Source: Isoetes taiwanensis
Taxonomy: Eukaryota; Streptophyta; Lycopodiopsida; Isoetales; Isoetaceae
Assembly: GCA_021234155.1 (NCBI GenBank)
Contig: JAJEKV010000011.1
Span: 14,607,255 to 14,671,254 of the forward strand
DNA length: 64,000 nt
Direction: 5' to 3'
Shown here one piece after another: positions 37,943 to 50,155 of this stretch. Both the position numbers and the translations under genes were made by a program. The notes beneath the pieces were generated by a model. It did no database searches and was not told where the DNA came from. It saw only the letters and a list, made by a program, of their open reading frames with translations. Numbering within the stretch: the first letter of the stretch is position 1; the number at the start of each line of letters is the position of its first letter.

Positions 37943-39553
37943 CTCTGGTCGTAGGTAACCCCCTATAATAACTTTCAACTCTTCTCCATAGAAGTCTGCT
38001 GAAAATTCATGCAAGAGCCATGGTTCCTGCGCCAAAATCGTTGCAATAAAACAACCAACAATAGAAATGTTTATGGCTCTATAGCTTTCACATTGTCATT
38101 ATAGCTAAGACTGAAACGAGAAAGAAAAACTACATGTCAAGTTTGTTTGTGCTAGCAAGAATTGAAGACTCTGAGCAACGACTTTTTGCAGGAAGAGTAG
38201 CTAATTGGTGTTGCAGAGCCCGCACTTGCAAGGAACATGACAATTGTTCTTGTGCCAAGTAATAGGATTCATTGGAACTACATACATACCACTGTTTTCG
38301 CAGTGTTTCCAAAGTATGCATTCCACCCAATGCTTGTTACCATCTTGAAAACCCCTCTATTTGGAAGCGCAGCCCAACCCATATAAACACTACAAACTGA
38401 CTGGGCCAATTGGCTTGAAAATGCTGATGGTGGAAGATTAGCTGCATTGCACAGGTGATAATATTAAAGAAAATAAAGTAAAGAAATTTGTAAGGCAGCA
38501 TTACAGCAACTTACATGAACATACCAGTTGGAATTCCAAGCATTTTTTATCATCGACCAAACCCTTTGATAACATGTACACAAATCTACCAAGGATCAAC
38601 TCGTACCACATTTGCCACCCCTGCAACATTCATTCTAGGTTTTAGTTATACAACCCACCTTATGATCTAATCATCAAATTAGAAGAAATCATGCATCCTA
38701 CATTGACATAATGATGTGAATAGTGTCAAAAGATACGTTTGTTTCTAAAGAAATAGGCTCAGTCAATACATATAAACCTACAATCTCTGAACGAAGGGAG
38801 ACCCCATATCTCTGGCTTTAGATCAAGCAAAGAGCTCAAAATATGATCTGATGCAGCATAGAGATGACGCATAGCCCTGCCAGAAAGTGAACGTACTGCA
38901 ATTACTTCCATACCAGCTGCTTTGCCTGCTAAGACCCCAGTCCTATATTCCATAAGTTAGGAAATCTCCACACCATAATGTATCTTTCAAGAATAAAAGG
39001 AACATATAAACTCCACATATCCTTTTCAGAAAACAGAGCCTTGTAAACTTATGCATGAACCCCTATACATCATAACAATTGCAGGACTTACAGAGAATCT
39101 TCAATTACCAAGCAACTGCCTGGACTTGCATTTAATTGTTTGGCAGCCTCCAGGAATCAGTTCCGTAACAAAACAGCATATGCACAGAAGAGGAAAAAAT
39201 TAGACACCAAGAGATATGCCTAATGCTATCTGCAGAGGGCTTACATGTCTGGAGAAGGCTTTGCATGTATTATATCATCAACAGAAATAATAGCCCTAAA
39301 AAGCCCCATCCAGTCTAAGACATCAAAGAATACATTAATAGCTTAAACCTTCATAGGTTGAAACATCCCATCAAATATACTACTCGTTATGAAGCAAAAA
39401 CTTTGAGGGAGAGAGAACTGACCAGGATGGTAAGAAAGCTTTGCCATGATATTCTGTCTGGGAGAATTTGAAGCAAGTGCCATTGGGATCTGATGGCTAG
39501 TCAAATACTGCAATAGTCTTCTAGCACCTGGAAGGACTTTGGCTAAACACCAT
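37943..39553 (-). pseudogene. FMN/FHY: Bifunctional FMN hydrolase / riboflavin kinase, degraded
   Basis: The plant enzyme joins a HAD phosphatase (FMN to riboflavin) to a riboflavin kinase (riboflavin to FMN). Exons on the minus strand: 39553-39423 (LPGARRLLQYL, ALASNSPRQNI; HAD motif II), 39314-39245 (HAKPSPD; motif III), about 39157-39092 (LEAAKQL, CLVIEDSL; motif IV), 38942-38778 (GVLAGKAAGMEVIAV, EIWGLPSF), 38620-38525 (VIKGFGR, MLGIPT), 38441-38290 (ANLPPS, SVYMGWAALPNRGVFKMV, SIGWN) and 38026-37943 (EPWLLHEFSADFYGEELKV, RPE). Phases mostly agree. The 38620-38525 exon, however, has in-frame stops after DPW and after GFGR, and the acceptor before the VIEDSL exon lacks AG. The first exon with the HAD nucleophile and the last exon were not found. 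The GC-rich element at 34880-37430 lies just beyond the 3' end. Confidence 0.88.
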
Positions 39554-39659
39554 CTGTGACAATAAAGCACACTACCTGAGTAGTGCAGAAGAGATACAAT
39601 ACCACTAATATCACCAAGTTTCACTTCTGCAGCTTGAACATGTCTTGAACCCCTCAAGC

Positions 39660-42657
39660 TATTTATTAATTCCTGTGAACTAGATGCATATACAATTATG
39701 TGAGATAAGGAGCAAGAACCTCAACCGACGGATCTCAAAATCATCTTGATGTGTACGAAATATTGACACAATGAATATCCAACATAATTTTGAATATAAG
39801 AAAGGACTTAATGCAAGCTTGATTCGCTGTCTCAACAAGCAACAAAAGCACAAATAACCACAAGTACCAGATGTTCAACTCCAGAATATATTAATAATCA
39901 AAATGTATACTGCACCTAGTATATGTTCTGAAGCTTCCTTTCCTAAATATATTAATGAGCTATGAATGAACTAACGATACGTGCAACTGGTACAGAATAA
40001 AATAGTGCAACAATTACATCTTAAAAATTGGAGTTAGTGTCAACGTGGCTATGGTCTATAAAAAGAAACATTTTGCAGACTAGTATCATGAAATAATGCA
40101 CAATTGCAACCGACTGCAAACAAAGGCAGCTGATAATGCAATAACAGTTGTGAGACCGCCACTTATTTTTGAGTACCCTGTCCTGATTTGCACCCCTAAT
40201 GGCTGCTCATATGTGCGACCATAACCCTTATTGGGACCTCCAGTACTACTGTAGTAATAATAGAGACCTGATGGGTCTAGAATCTGTCAGCTTTAAGTAA
40301 TGCTGTTGTGTTCTCAAATGCTTAGCCAAGTGGCACTAAGTTCGCATTCACCTCAGTTTTTACCAGACCATCACTGACTGAATTAGCCCCCACTATACGA
40401 ATTTGTTTCTGAGACAGGAATGTTCCAGCTGCAAGTTCTTTGGCTAAGTCCCAAACAAACTGGAAGACTCAATTGGCATTAACAAAATCTCCCTTGAAAA
40501 TAAACGGCAAGGCAAAAGGACTCAAAAATTAAGAGTTTGTCACAACAGCACGGTTAGTGGGTCTTCAATGTAGCTTTAAATGCACCTAACCATTGTACCC
40601 CAATAGGACCTAATTTGTAACATGATACCATCAGAACTACAATTATTGCAGATACCTTTAATCTGTAAACCTTGCAGAAGTGATTCTTGCCTGATCAATG
40701 CAAGTCGAAATGCAAACAATAAAAAAACTTCCTTTAGTCTGCTCAGAGCAGACGTCTTCACAAGTGTGCTCAAGCAAAGTTATCGCCGGCCACTGGTTTG
40801 CCCGCAACAGAAAACAAAATAATCTTCAGTTACACGGCTCTTCACATCCTGCAACAAATGTTCCAGTCTTCAGTTGATTCAGAAAATAGCATATGCAAAA
40901 GATTATTTAGTGTGGACACAAAGCAACGCACAAAGAAACCTAACCTGCACTCCATTGCTATTGAAGAACCTCATGAAGAACCTGTTGATAAGGTGCTTCT
41001 TGCAGTAAACCAGGCAATAAGCCACAGCTTCCAACTATATTTGGTGCATTTCTGCAAGCTTAACTGTTAATATTATAGGCAATGCCGTAAACTTTAGAGA
41101 TCAAAGCGGAGATTGGTCAGCAAATAGACAAAATAAAAAAGGTTGAAGCACCTTCCAAATTAAGCTCCTCCTTGCATGCGATCCGGTGCAGAACAAATTG
41201 GCATGTGTTTATCATTACCTATGCATTATCTATTTCCACAACACATAGAAGTCTAAATAAATATACATGGCCTATTTTCTAAGTGCTGTAGCTTTTGATT
41301 TACCTTGGCTTGCTTACAGAAGACTTGCATCTAAGATGCCCATGTACTACATATCCCTCACCAGTAAAACCAAAGAAAGACCTCACCTGCCAAAACCAAC
41401 ACATCTACCGCTTTAGAAAGCTGGCAGGCTCGCTAACTTCACCAATGATGAAAAGTAAAAATTTACAAATCCCTTCTAGACTCTTCAACAGAATTTCATT
41501 TACCTTATTTAACCAACATCGGCGCCAACAAAATTAGGTATCCGGTGATGAATAGGGCAAGGATCTTGTGCAATATTCTCAGCTTCCATTCAATCCCATA
41601 TATTCGTTTTTGGATGGCTCATTCCTAAGCTCCATCAGATGGTCCACCCTAAAGTAGAAAATTTCCCTGATAGACCACAAATTGCATATTTAAATAACGA
41701 ACAAAGCCACAAATTAAAACATACCTGTGGTCCCATTTGAAGCTATTTTGTTCCTTGCTTGCAACTGCAACCAACGAATTAGACAGAATATCAGCCCAGG
41801 ACTTTGCGTGCAATTAAATAGATGTACAAATCTATACATTTTCAAACTGAATAGATGGCATATGTACAGTAAAACATGGTAGACAAAAATATTTCGAAAA
41901 AAAAGCATGGACTAACCTACTGTTTTTGGAGCCAACAAATCTTCATCCATGCCTCTGAAGCTTGTATCTTTTGACAACTTGTATCGTTTTTTGCCAGGCA
42001 AGACCCGACCACTCATAATGAGAATAAGGATACCTCTCAAACCAGTCTTATTCACGAACATAGAAACACCACTGGCTTTTTGGCTATCTTCATAGTAACT
42101 CTCCTCTGGATGCTTCGGGAAAGCTTGATAGATAGAGGAAGCAGCCAGAGGAAAAATGGCTTAGAAAAAAAAAAATTACACCAGGTACCTTTAATAGAAC
42201 ACGGCATTGTGTTGCAGGAATGGAGAGCTTCAAATCTTTTGGACTTTGAAAAAATTACGAATGGCCAAAATGCCGCACCAATTCGATCTGTGTTCTCTAG
42301 AGATCAACTTGATTACGAATTTTGCCAGAGGGCGGTCTTAACTTCTCAAGACGGCATATGAACACTCTGGAATTTCCCTGAATTTGTATGACTTGTACAA
42401 AAATCCCATTTGGCAGCAACGTGGACACTCTAAAATTGCTTCAAAGTGTCAACTTGTGTTTGTGTAAACTTGCGAAAAAAAATAAAATAAACCCCTATAG
42501 CCTATCTTTTATTCCGACGAGGAGAGAGATAAATAGGCTACTCTTCTTTTCAAGATTTTGTACTGCGACTAAATGTGTCCTTGCAAGCATATACAGGATC
42601 CACAAGTAAAATGAAGATTAGCCTATTCTTATTTTCGTCCTTAGCATTGAAGCAGGG
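39660..42657. other. Non-coding stretch between FMN/FHY relic and GIY-YIG gene
   Basis: No exon with a recognisable domain. In particular, the HAD nucleophile motif expected upstream of the FMN/FHY relic was not seen. 42480-42657 is presumably the promoter and 5' untranslated region of the GIY-YIG gene, but no clear TATA box could be assigned. Confidence 0.4.
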
Positions 42658-44151
42658 ATGAACATGCAATTTGGAATCCCAACCGGAGCCGAATCCGATA
42701 AAGTACGTGGTATGGTCCCAGAGCCTTCTTTAGATACGGCAAGACTAGGGTTTTCTCCATTTTTAAAGAATTTATACTGGATTGGTAAAAGCCCTAGTGT
42801 CAGTAATGCCTTAATGAAGACAAGGAAGCAAATTACAAGTTGCATGTCACAGAAAGAGGATAATCCTGTTAAGCGGAAGGGCGGCCCCTATGATGAGCTT
42901 TCAAGATATGGGATTGATGAAACAGATTTTGATTTTCGTGGTAAAAGTAGTGATGCGGAGTCTTCCATGCTCAAAAGTGTCGAACCGCATAAAGGTTATG
43001 TTGCCCCTGTGCCTAAAGCTGATCTAGAGTTTGATGAATGGTGTGTCTATCTTCTTTTGTCTGGCGATTTTAAGAAGACTTATGTGGGCATGACCTGCAA
43101 TCTTATACGCAGGTAAACCATGACAGTTTGTCAATATTTTTATGTTAGTGTGCTGTTGGAGGTTAATCGGTGTAGCATTGTGTCAATACCTGGAAGCTAT
43201 CTGAATATACATGCGTTTCATAAATTTAAGGCATCTTTTACAATGAGAAAATCAGTATGTTCAATGATAATATTGTTAATGATAACTTGAGGGAAAGCCT
43301 CTCCTAGTAACATGTTTCCATATATGCCGCATTTGGCATGTGACCAAGTTACAGTTTTTCTGTCAGAGCTTATGAGCACGTTCAGTATATATTTGGACAG
43401 CAGCACTGAAGAGTTATACATTTTTAACTTAATTGCAGAATAAAGCAGCATAATGGAGAGTTACCTGGTGGCTCAAAAGCAGCTCACACTGGAAGACCTT
43501 GGAGTATCATTTGTGCAGTTCATGGATTCAAAACGAGGAGTGAAGGTTAGTCCTTTCAGAATGTTTACCTTTTGAACAATAGGAATTAAAGAAAGGCTCA
43601 TGGAAAATCCTGTAAAGGAAGGACATGCTTCAGAGGGGGGCACGTGCAACAAGCAGTAGAATATGTCTTTAAAATTAGCCAAAGCTAGTAGCTAGTGGAT
43701 GCTTGCCTTTTAACATACAACGTGCTTGCCCGTTAGCTGTTGAATAACAGGTCTTTTATGTAATTTTACTACTTGAAACCTTATCGAACATGACTCCGCA
43801 GCAGGTTCCCGTTCTAGCATTGGCGAGGGTTGTTTTAAATGTCAATATTGAATGGGAACAGTTTGATTTTTATATTTGTCAGCCATGACCCATGTACTGT
43901 TGTTTCTTCCTGATGGAGATTTTCTTTTATCCAATGAATTATCTGGATTAATGCAGTCTGTATCTGCAGCTTCTAAATTTGAATACCAGTGGAAATCTGA
44001 AACCAAATCAACATCTCCTGCATTGGTAGATGAAAACTCATCAGATGGATCTCATCTTCTACGCCGAAGACAAAATGCACTTGAAAAGGTAATGGATGGA
44101 ACTAAAGAATGGAAGACATTGAGAGTTGAATGGCATATACAAGAAAGCTAA
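42658..44151 (+). CDS. GIY-YIG nuclease-domain protein (SLX1-like), three exons
   Basis: Exons 42658-43112, 43439-43545 and 43970-44151, with GTAAAC and GTTAGT donors and GCAG acceptors, join in phase to give 247 residues. The GIY-YIG fold has CVYLL at residues 129-133 and TYVGMT at 141-146, followed by NLIRR and QHNGELPGGSKAAH, with GRPWSIICAVHGF in exon 2 and the SLX1-type FEYQW motif in exon 3. Such domains cut branched or nicked DNA with a metal ion. In SLX1 a C-terminal RING recruits SLX4, and no RING is present here, so this is the shorter SLX1-like class. The first 120 residues have no known domain. Exon 3 reads through a GTAATG that could be an alternative donor, and I chose the read-through because it continues in frame to WKTLRVEWH before TAA. 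Confidence 0.88.
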
Positions 44152-44850
44152 TTGGATTGTCTTTTTACGTGAATATAAAACTAGTTGTGACATTGGTACC
44201 CAAAATTTTTGAGAGAAAATGCCTGTGCCCTTAGGATACCATCTTCAAGATTGTCATCTTGTGCCATGCAAAAACATGTAAGCCTTTAGTGTCGAACCCC
44301 TTGTAATGTTGTCAAGCTGACACTGCCATCAACAGGAAATTCATTTCAGCCTTTTATAAACTCATTGCACAATGCAAATTTTATTTCCGTATTTAAGGGT
44401 CTACAAGGGTAGTATATGCAGCCCAGTAGAGATATGCAAGACCAGCAAAAAAGGAAAGTTAGTTTTAGTTCTTCCATAAACCATTGTAACCATTCAAAAT
44501 AAGAACACTGCTCTTGCAAAAGATTACAATCGACCATTTGCACAATGTCCAAATGAGAAGTGATATGATATATGATAGGATGCTAACATGTATTGAGAGT
44601 ACAAGGTGCAAAGACATTATGGATTGGCCCAATGGTTGTTTACATGGGACCTAGATATTAGTATGGGAATCGATGTTTTTTATTATCAAATAAAAACTTC
44701 CTTTCGTCACATTTCTTATTTTTGCAATTTACCCATGTCCAAAAGTGTTTGATACACTTTCAAAACTCATGTTATTGCCCAATCATTTATGGATGATTGT
44801 AATTACCATAACTAATTGTGGAAAGTAAATATAATTGAAAGTAGCATTAA
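44152..44850. other. 3' flank of the GIY-YIG gene, no other feature
   Basis: AT-rich sequence, presumably 3' untranslated and intergenic. No repeat or exon recognised. Confidence 0.4.
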
Positions 44851-44935
44851 AGAATAGAATAGAATATGATTTTATCGTCCACAGAGACCAACTAGCCTAA
44901 AGAGACTAGCATTATGTAGATGCAATCGCCACCAA
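44851..44935 (-). mobile_element. 3' end of the GC-rich non-LTR family, (GAATA)n tail
   Basis: AGAATAGAATAGAATATGA is followed by TTTTATCGTCCACAGAGACCAA, the terminal block seen after the GGAA tails at 34901 and 56208. On the element strand this is a 3' terminus with a different microsatellite tail. How far right the copy extends is uncertain. Confidence 0.7.
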
Positions 44936-45279
44936 GTGAAACAAATGCAATCACACAATCTTTTCTACTCACAAAGAAGAGGAAGCACTTCAATAAATTG
45001 GGAATGTCAATTTGACATATAGACCCACTATCAAGTTGCTTTTCAAATGCCTTAGCTTGCCTAAATTATGATCGAGCAGAGGCTTATGCCCAACCCCTAT
45101 TGGGAATTCACATCTTTCCACATTACGACAATAGGTCAACAAGCTGGAAAAGCTATTGGAAATTCTGCAGCTTCTCACATTGGAACAGTAGACCAACAAG
45201 CCAGTTACAATCCCTTTGAGTGCGGCATAATGAAGTTTTGGAAAAGACACACAAGAGGGCCTTCATGCCCGTCAAGCTT

Positions 45280-45650
45280 TCCTCGAAACTACGCTCACCG
45301 CAAAGAGCTTAAGTGCCAGCTCAGGTCAGGCCTGGCCAGTCGTTACATGTGACATTGAGCACAGCATCCGTACGGGTGCTGGGATCATACCTTCAGGAGG
45401 TTATGGACATGCGAGATCAGCTATGTCCTCGGGCACACACTTGACATGTATATATATATTGATGTATACTTGTACAGTTTGACAGCATTCTTATTACTGC
45501 CACGGTTTTTCCCTTGACAACCCTTCGGGGCGGGGGTTTTTTAACCCGGACAGTAATAAGTTTGCTGCGCTCCTTATGGGTCCCATAGGCAGATTGGCCT
45601 CAGCGGACGATAAAATATCATTCTCATTCTCATTCTCATTCTCTCTCTCG
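45280..45650 (+). mobile_element. 3' end of the GC-rich non-LTR family, (ATTCTC)n tail
   Basis: 45461-45615 is the reverse complement of the block at 34901-35045 and 56206-56350 (CCACGGTTTTTCCCTT, GGGGCGGGGGTTTTTTAA, TGGGTCCCATAGGC, GGACGATAAAA). It ends in (ATTCTC)n at 45617-45648. The part from 45280 is GC-rich and probably also element body. It points toward, and lies close to, the inverted copy at 44851. Confidence 0.8.
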
Positions 45651-46944
45651 GCATTTCTAACTTAAGACACCTCATTTAGTCTTAGGTTCTTTCGCTTGCA
45701 TTTGACAAAAGAGGTTAAGTTTTCAAAATCTTGTCGGCTGCCTTAGACTATCAAATTGTTACTAGCCAGAAAGGAAAAAAAATAATACATTTTCTTGCAT
45801 TATTGAGGCTACTCACGTCCAATTAATGTTGCTCTTTAAACCATGCCTCTATTGACACACATTGATATCCAAAAAAATGCAAATATTACTCTAAAACTAA
45901 GTCAATTTACATGACCTACTTAACGAAAATAAGTAGTTATATGCACCTTAAAGACCACAATGACATGGCTTGCTTCTCTTAGCTCCAACCTATGCAAATA
46001 CCAAAGTGACGAGAATTAGTGAAAATGGATAGTTTATAGAAAGTACTCAGGAAACACGGGAATGAACTTCCAACACACGCTGGATGAATAGTAAGAAAAC
46101 TAAAATATACAACATGTTGATGTCGTGAATATTTCAAAAACGCAATGGTCCAACACACGTTGGATAAATCATAATAATAACACTTCCAACTTAAACATCT
46201 TACACTTGAAAAAGATGCTTATGAAGAAGCTCCTATTCTAAAAACCTCTACAACATTTAGAATTCCAATCCCCCCCAACCCCTTTTTTTTTGGCATACAC
46301 GAAATACATTATTGCGTATGCAAAACTATATTCGAGTATGTAAAACAAATATATTCATGCATTTTTTTATTTTTTTTATTTTTTTTGCACGTACACCAAA
46401 GCTGAATTATGCAAACTTTGTTTTCCTATCGATGAGTGAAAAGGAAAAAAAAAAAGGTTTTTTTTTATATCAACATCGTATTTTCAACTTTATACATCAG
46501 GAATTTGAGTTTTATACGTATATAACCTATCCTTGATTATGTACCATATCTCAGAGTCGGATCTATGTTACATGATATATGCCATAAATCAGATATATAT
46601 CATATGATCTATATAATATCATATATGAATATATATGTCACATGTGATTATCTCTCATGTGTCATAAGTCATATGGTATATATAATGTCATATATGACAT
46701 GTGTCACATGGTATATGTAATGTCAAGTTATATCAAATATCATGATGCAAAACACGTATGAGGGCATGTGTAACATATGTAATATGACGTCATATCAGAT
46801 ATTATGATATAAAACACCACGTGACATATGTGATGGATTACATATATCATATATTTGATTTATAGCACATGAGATATATGTCACATGGTGTAATGCTATG
46901 CTATGTTATCTGTTATATCTTCTTTCTTATTTTTGGAGCGTGTT
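45651..46944. other. AT-rich low-complexity stretch
   Basis: 46280-46480 has C, T and A homopolymer runs. 46540-46900 is built from degenerate CATATATGTCACATG-like units (ATATGTCACATGTG, CATGGTATATG and similar) without a fixed period. No gene is recognised. Confidence 0.5.
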
Positions 46945-47462
46945 GATATTTGTGCCAGCCGCATGTAACGCCGCATGCGGCGTTCCCTTCCCTCCTACGG
47001 CCCCCCTCTGGCATCCAACTTTCCCCTACGGGATCCCAGTTGACGGAATTAAATGCAAATTTGAATGGCCCGGAAGCATTGAATGAGAAAATCTAGAGCA
47101 AGGAAAAATTAGGATGGGTTCGTTCTATACGAATTTTGAGCTCAGCTTTCTTCACCGTTTCCTTTGGCGCCCATCTCATGCTGTGGATTGGAAAAACCAG
47201 TACAGATTGGAAGCAGTCTACTCCTGCAATCGAATCTGCTTACTCTTAGCAGTCACCTGCACACAAATAAGGGCTTCGTGAAATCATCTCCAAGGAGCAT
47301 ATCGCTGCTGCAGTGCTGTGGTCCCCTTTACAGCTGCACAACTCACCATTATCGTTGCCATCGCCCAAGGTAAAGGAACTTATCCCAGCTTTCTCCAATA
47401 ACAAGTTCACAAACTCGATTCCGGCATGGATTGGATGTTCAGATTGTACTAACGAAGTTTTT

Positions 47463-47730
47463 TTTTCTCAGAGTTTTTTGTTCTGGTTTTGCTTCTGGAG
47501 CCGGCCTTTGTTCTCTGATCTTGCTTCTACAGCCGACTTTGGAAGGTACCAGCTTTGCATCATTTAAAAATGACTCTGCAAATTGATAACATGATGTTTA
47601 GGATTGTATTTTCTAGCTTTTGTCAAAAATACTAAAGAAGATTCTTTTCTCAGGGTTTTTTGTTGTGGTCTTGCTTCTGGAGCCCGCCTTTGTTCTCTGA
47701 TCTTGCTTCTACAGCCGACTTTGGAAGGTA
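47463..47730. repeat. Direct repeat of about 85 bp, 183-bp spacing
   Basis: TTTTCTCAG...TTGCTTCTGGAGCC...CAGCCGACTTTGGAAGGTA occurs at 47463-47548 and 47646-47730 with a handful of differences. Confidence 0.88.
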
Positions 47731-47747
47731 GTAAGCCATCAGATAGC

Positions 47748-48440
47748 TTTGCTTCATTATAAAATTGCTGTAAGATAGCAAAAATCATGTAGTCAATACA
47801 TGGAGTAGCGAAAATCATGTTTTTGCATCGCATCTTGATTCTTAAATCATATTGAATGGGATGCTTACAAATGTTGTCTATAACGAAAATAGACATGATG
47901 TTTAGGATAGCCTATGGAATCAAATAAGGACGGATAGCTTAAATCATATTGAATGGGATGCTTACAAATGTTGAATATAACGAAAATAGACATGATGTTT
48001 AGGATAGCCTATGGAATCAAATAAGGACGGATAGGCAGTTCGCTGGTTGCTTATAGGCATTTGCAAAAGTGTTTTTCAGCTTTTACCTTAGTAGTATAAT
48101 AGAGACCAAAGTAATGGCCTGGGTAATGAAAGCTGATTTTGCTTTCTTGCAACTGATGTAAGTTCCATCTTGAAAAGTGGCAGCATTGATTGGATTGTTT
48201 CAATATGAAAAGCTAGATTACTGCTCCTATGACTGATAAATGCTCCATACTTTATGCATTCAGGTAAGTTTACTGCTTGACAGGCCCAAATTTCAGCAAA
48301 GAGAAGAGCTTTGCTTCATTATAAAATTACTGTAAGATAGCAAAAATCATGAAGTAGTCAATACATGGAGTACCGAAAATCAGGTTTTTGCATCGCATCT
48401 TGATTCTTAAATCATATTGAATGGGATGCTTACAAATGTT
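47748..48440. repeat. Dispersed 130-bp repeat plus 97-bp perfect-like tandem duplication
   Basis: 47841-47937 and 47938-48034 are adjacent 97-bp copies that differ at two bases near the centre. A longer unit starting GCTTTGCTTCATTATAAAATT occurs at 47748-47876 and again at 48309-48440, so the locus has been duplicated at least twice at different scales. Confidence 0.9.
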
Positions 48441-48545
48441 CTTTTTTATTTTAAGATGGTGTTGGTATTTGTGCCACGGAACGCCGCATGTAACGCCGCA
48501 TGCGGCATTCCTCTTCCCCCTTGCGGGACTGTTGACATCCACTAT

Positions 48546-49550
48546 TGAATGCATTTTGAATTTCGTACTTCAGACCAGGTGAAGGTCGTGGCTATATATA
48601 GCCTAAGCAGCATTCCATACGGTCCCAAAGCAGGGGAAATTTACGAACTGAAGCCGCCATAAAAGTTTTATGAACTGAAGCTGCCATAGCCACAATGACC
48701 TGCTTATCAATGCATTTTTTCATTATTCTCTTCTATTGCATATGCATCGTTCGATTGAAGTTGGTATTTACTTATTTCAGACAACTGCATGGTGCTTTCA
48801 AGTTGTTGCATACCCATTTTATGTTTCATGTTAGGCAGTTTTGAAGCACCTGGAGTGCTATAACCTGAGGCATCAGGCTTCGGATTTGTATTTCTTTGGG
48901 TTTAATCCTGTCATTGCCACTGTACATATAGCAAAACACCAGTAGCTAGGAAGGTCGTTGGTCTCTATTTTATGAATATTCTTAGTTTTTTCATGCCATT
49001 CTTATGTTGTGGATCTGCCCATTTGTAGGTTAGAAATGTATACGAACAGCCATATGTTTTGGGGTCTTCAGAATGGACAATATTCAAATCCTCAAGGTAC
49101 GGACCTAGCAGTAGTTCTTTGCTTCATTTTTCTTCAACTTTACTAACATCCATGTTTTTGCATGCCAACATATGCATTCTTATAACGCTTTTGTAAAAGA
49201 CCTAACTAGAAATCATGTTCTCTTTCTTACAACAAATTCTATTTTGCAGATCCTCTTAGGTGCTCAAAGCAGCTAACTCTATAGTCTAATAGGAAAACTT
49301 ATGAAGCCATAAAATTTTGTGTTAGCTGGATCGGGTAAAACGAGAGGTTAAAAGTAGTAGTTTGCAAATTCTCTTCTATTTGTTAGTAAAACTGATGTAA
49401 ATGGTTATTTTTTAAGGTTAAATGTTCTGGAAAACAGAGAATATCTTTTTTGCAAACCACTCTTGAACCAGGAGAGATCTACGAGAAGTGGTACAAATAC
49501 TGAATGCCAAACAGGTAACAAGAGAACAAATCATGTTTTATAAAATGTAA
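48546..49550. other. Non-coding; weak exon-like pieces
   Basis: A short ATG frame at 49037-49098 ends at a GGTACGG donor-like site, and 49420-49500 has an open stretch ending LEPGEIYEKWYKY. No family is recognised and no splice model could be completed. Confidence 0.25.
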
Positions 49551-49680
49551 GAGTTTGATGGAACTCGATTGCTTTTCATGATCGGACAATTGTTCATCAA
49601 TTTTTTCAACATGCAGGAGTTTGATGGAACTCAATTGCTACTCATGATAGGACAATTGCTCATCAATCGCTTATAAAGAT
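49551..49680. repeat. Tandem duplication, 66-bp period
   Basis: GAGTTTGATGGAACTC...TTCATCAAT at 49551 and 49617, about 85% alike. Confidence 0.85.
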
Positions 49681-49742
49681 ACTGCACTTCCTTTGAGTTT
49701 TTTGAGTGAGGCACACACACAATCTGGAAAACTTGACGAAGC

Positions 49743-50155
49743 TTTAAATTGAGTTTTGTCAGCAAAACTTTTATCACGATGTGATCCTCTACATGAATTT
49801 CATGTTGTAAAGTCTTCTAAGATTATGGCTGTAATCATCCCCAATTGATACTTTTCACTTTTAGCAGGGCCTTTCTATAGGAATTTCCTGTAGCTAGCTG
49901 TAAGGACTTTTAGATTCCAGAAATTAATTAATAATGATTATTTTAGTTTTAAATTGAGTTTTGTCAGCAAAACTTTTATCATGATGTGATCCTCTACATG
50001 AATTTCATGTTGTAAAGTCTTCTAAGATTATGGCTGTAATCATCCCCAATTGATACTTTTCACTTTTAGCAGGGCCTTTCTATAGGAATTTCCTGTAGCT
50101 AGCTGTAAGGACTTTTAGATATTCCAGAAATTAATTAATAATAATTATTTTAGTG
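49743..50155. repeat. Tandem duplication, 205-bp period
   Basis: TTTAAATTGAGTTTTGTCAG begins at 49743 and 49948, and the two full copies differ by only about four positions (including an AT insertion near 50122). This is the cleanest large duplication in the window and must be young. Confidence 0.94.

Larger units (their letters stand above)
46945..48545. repeat. Pair of GC-palindrome repeats 1.5 kb apart
   Basis: TTTGTGCC...GCATGTAACGCCGCATGCGGC...TTCC occurs at 46950-46990 and 48470-48512 in the same orientation. The core AACGCCGCATGCGGCGTT (46967-46984) is a perfect 18-bp palindrome. The right copy (48492-48509) has one change. Both are followed by CCC-rich text, a GTTGAC motif and an AAATGCAAATTTGAATGG / GAATGCATTTTGAATTTC stretch. 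They could be two ends of one element or two related insertions. Confidence 0.7.

Noticed and set aside
43876-44151. Alternative start of the GIY-YIG 3' exon at 43876
   Set aside because: The acceptor at 43969 joins in phase to exon 2 and gives the conserved FEYQW motif. The earlier ATG is intron read-through.
46540-46900. Satellite or CRISPR-like array
   Set aside because: The CATATATGTCACATG-like units have no constant period or spacers. This is low-complexity AT-rich DNA in a nuclear genome.
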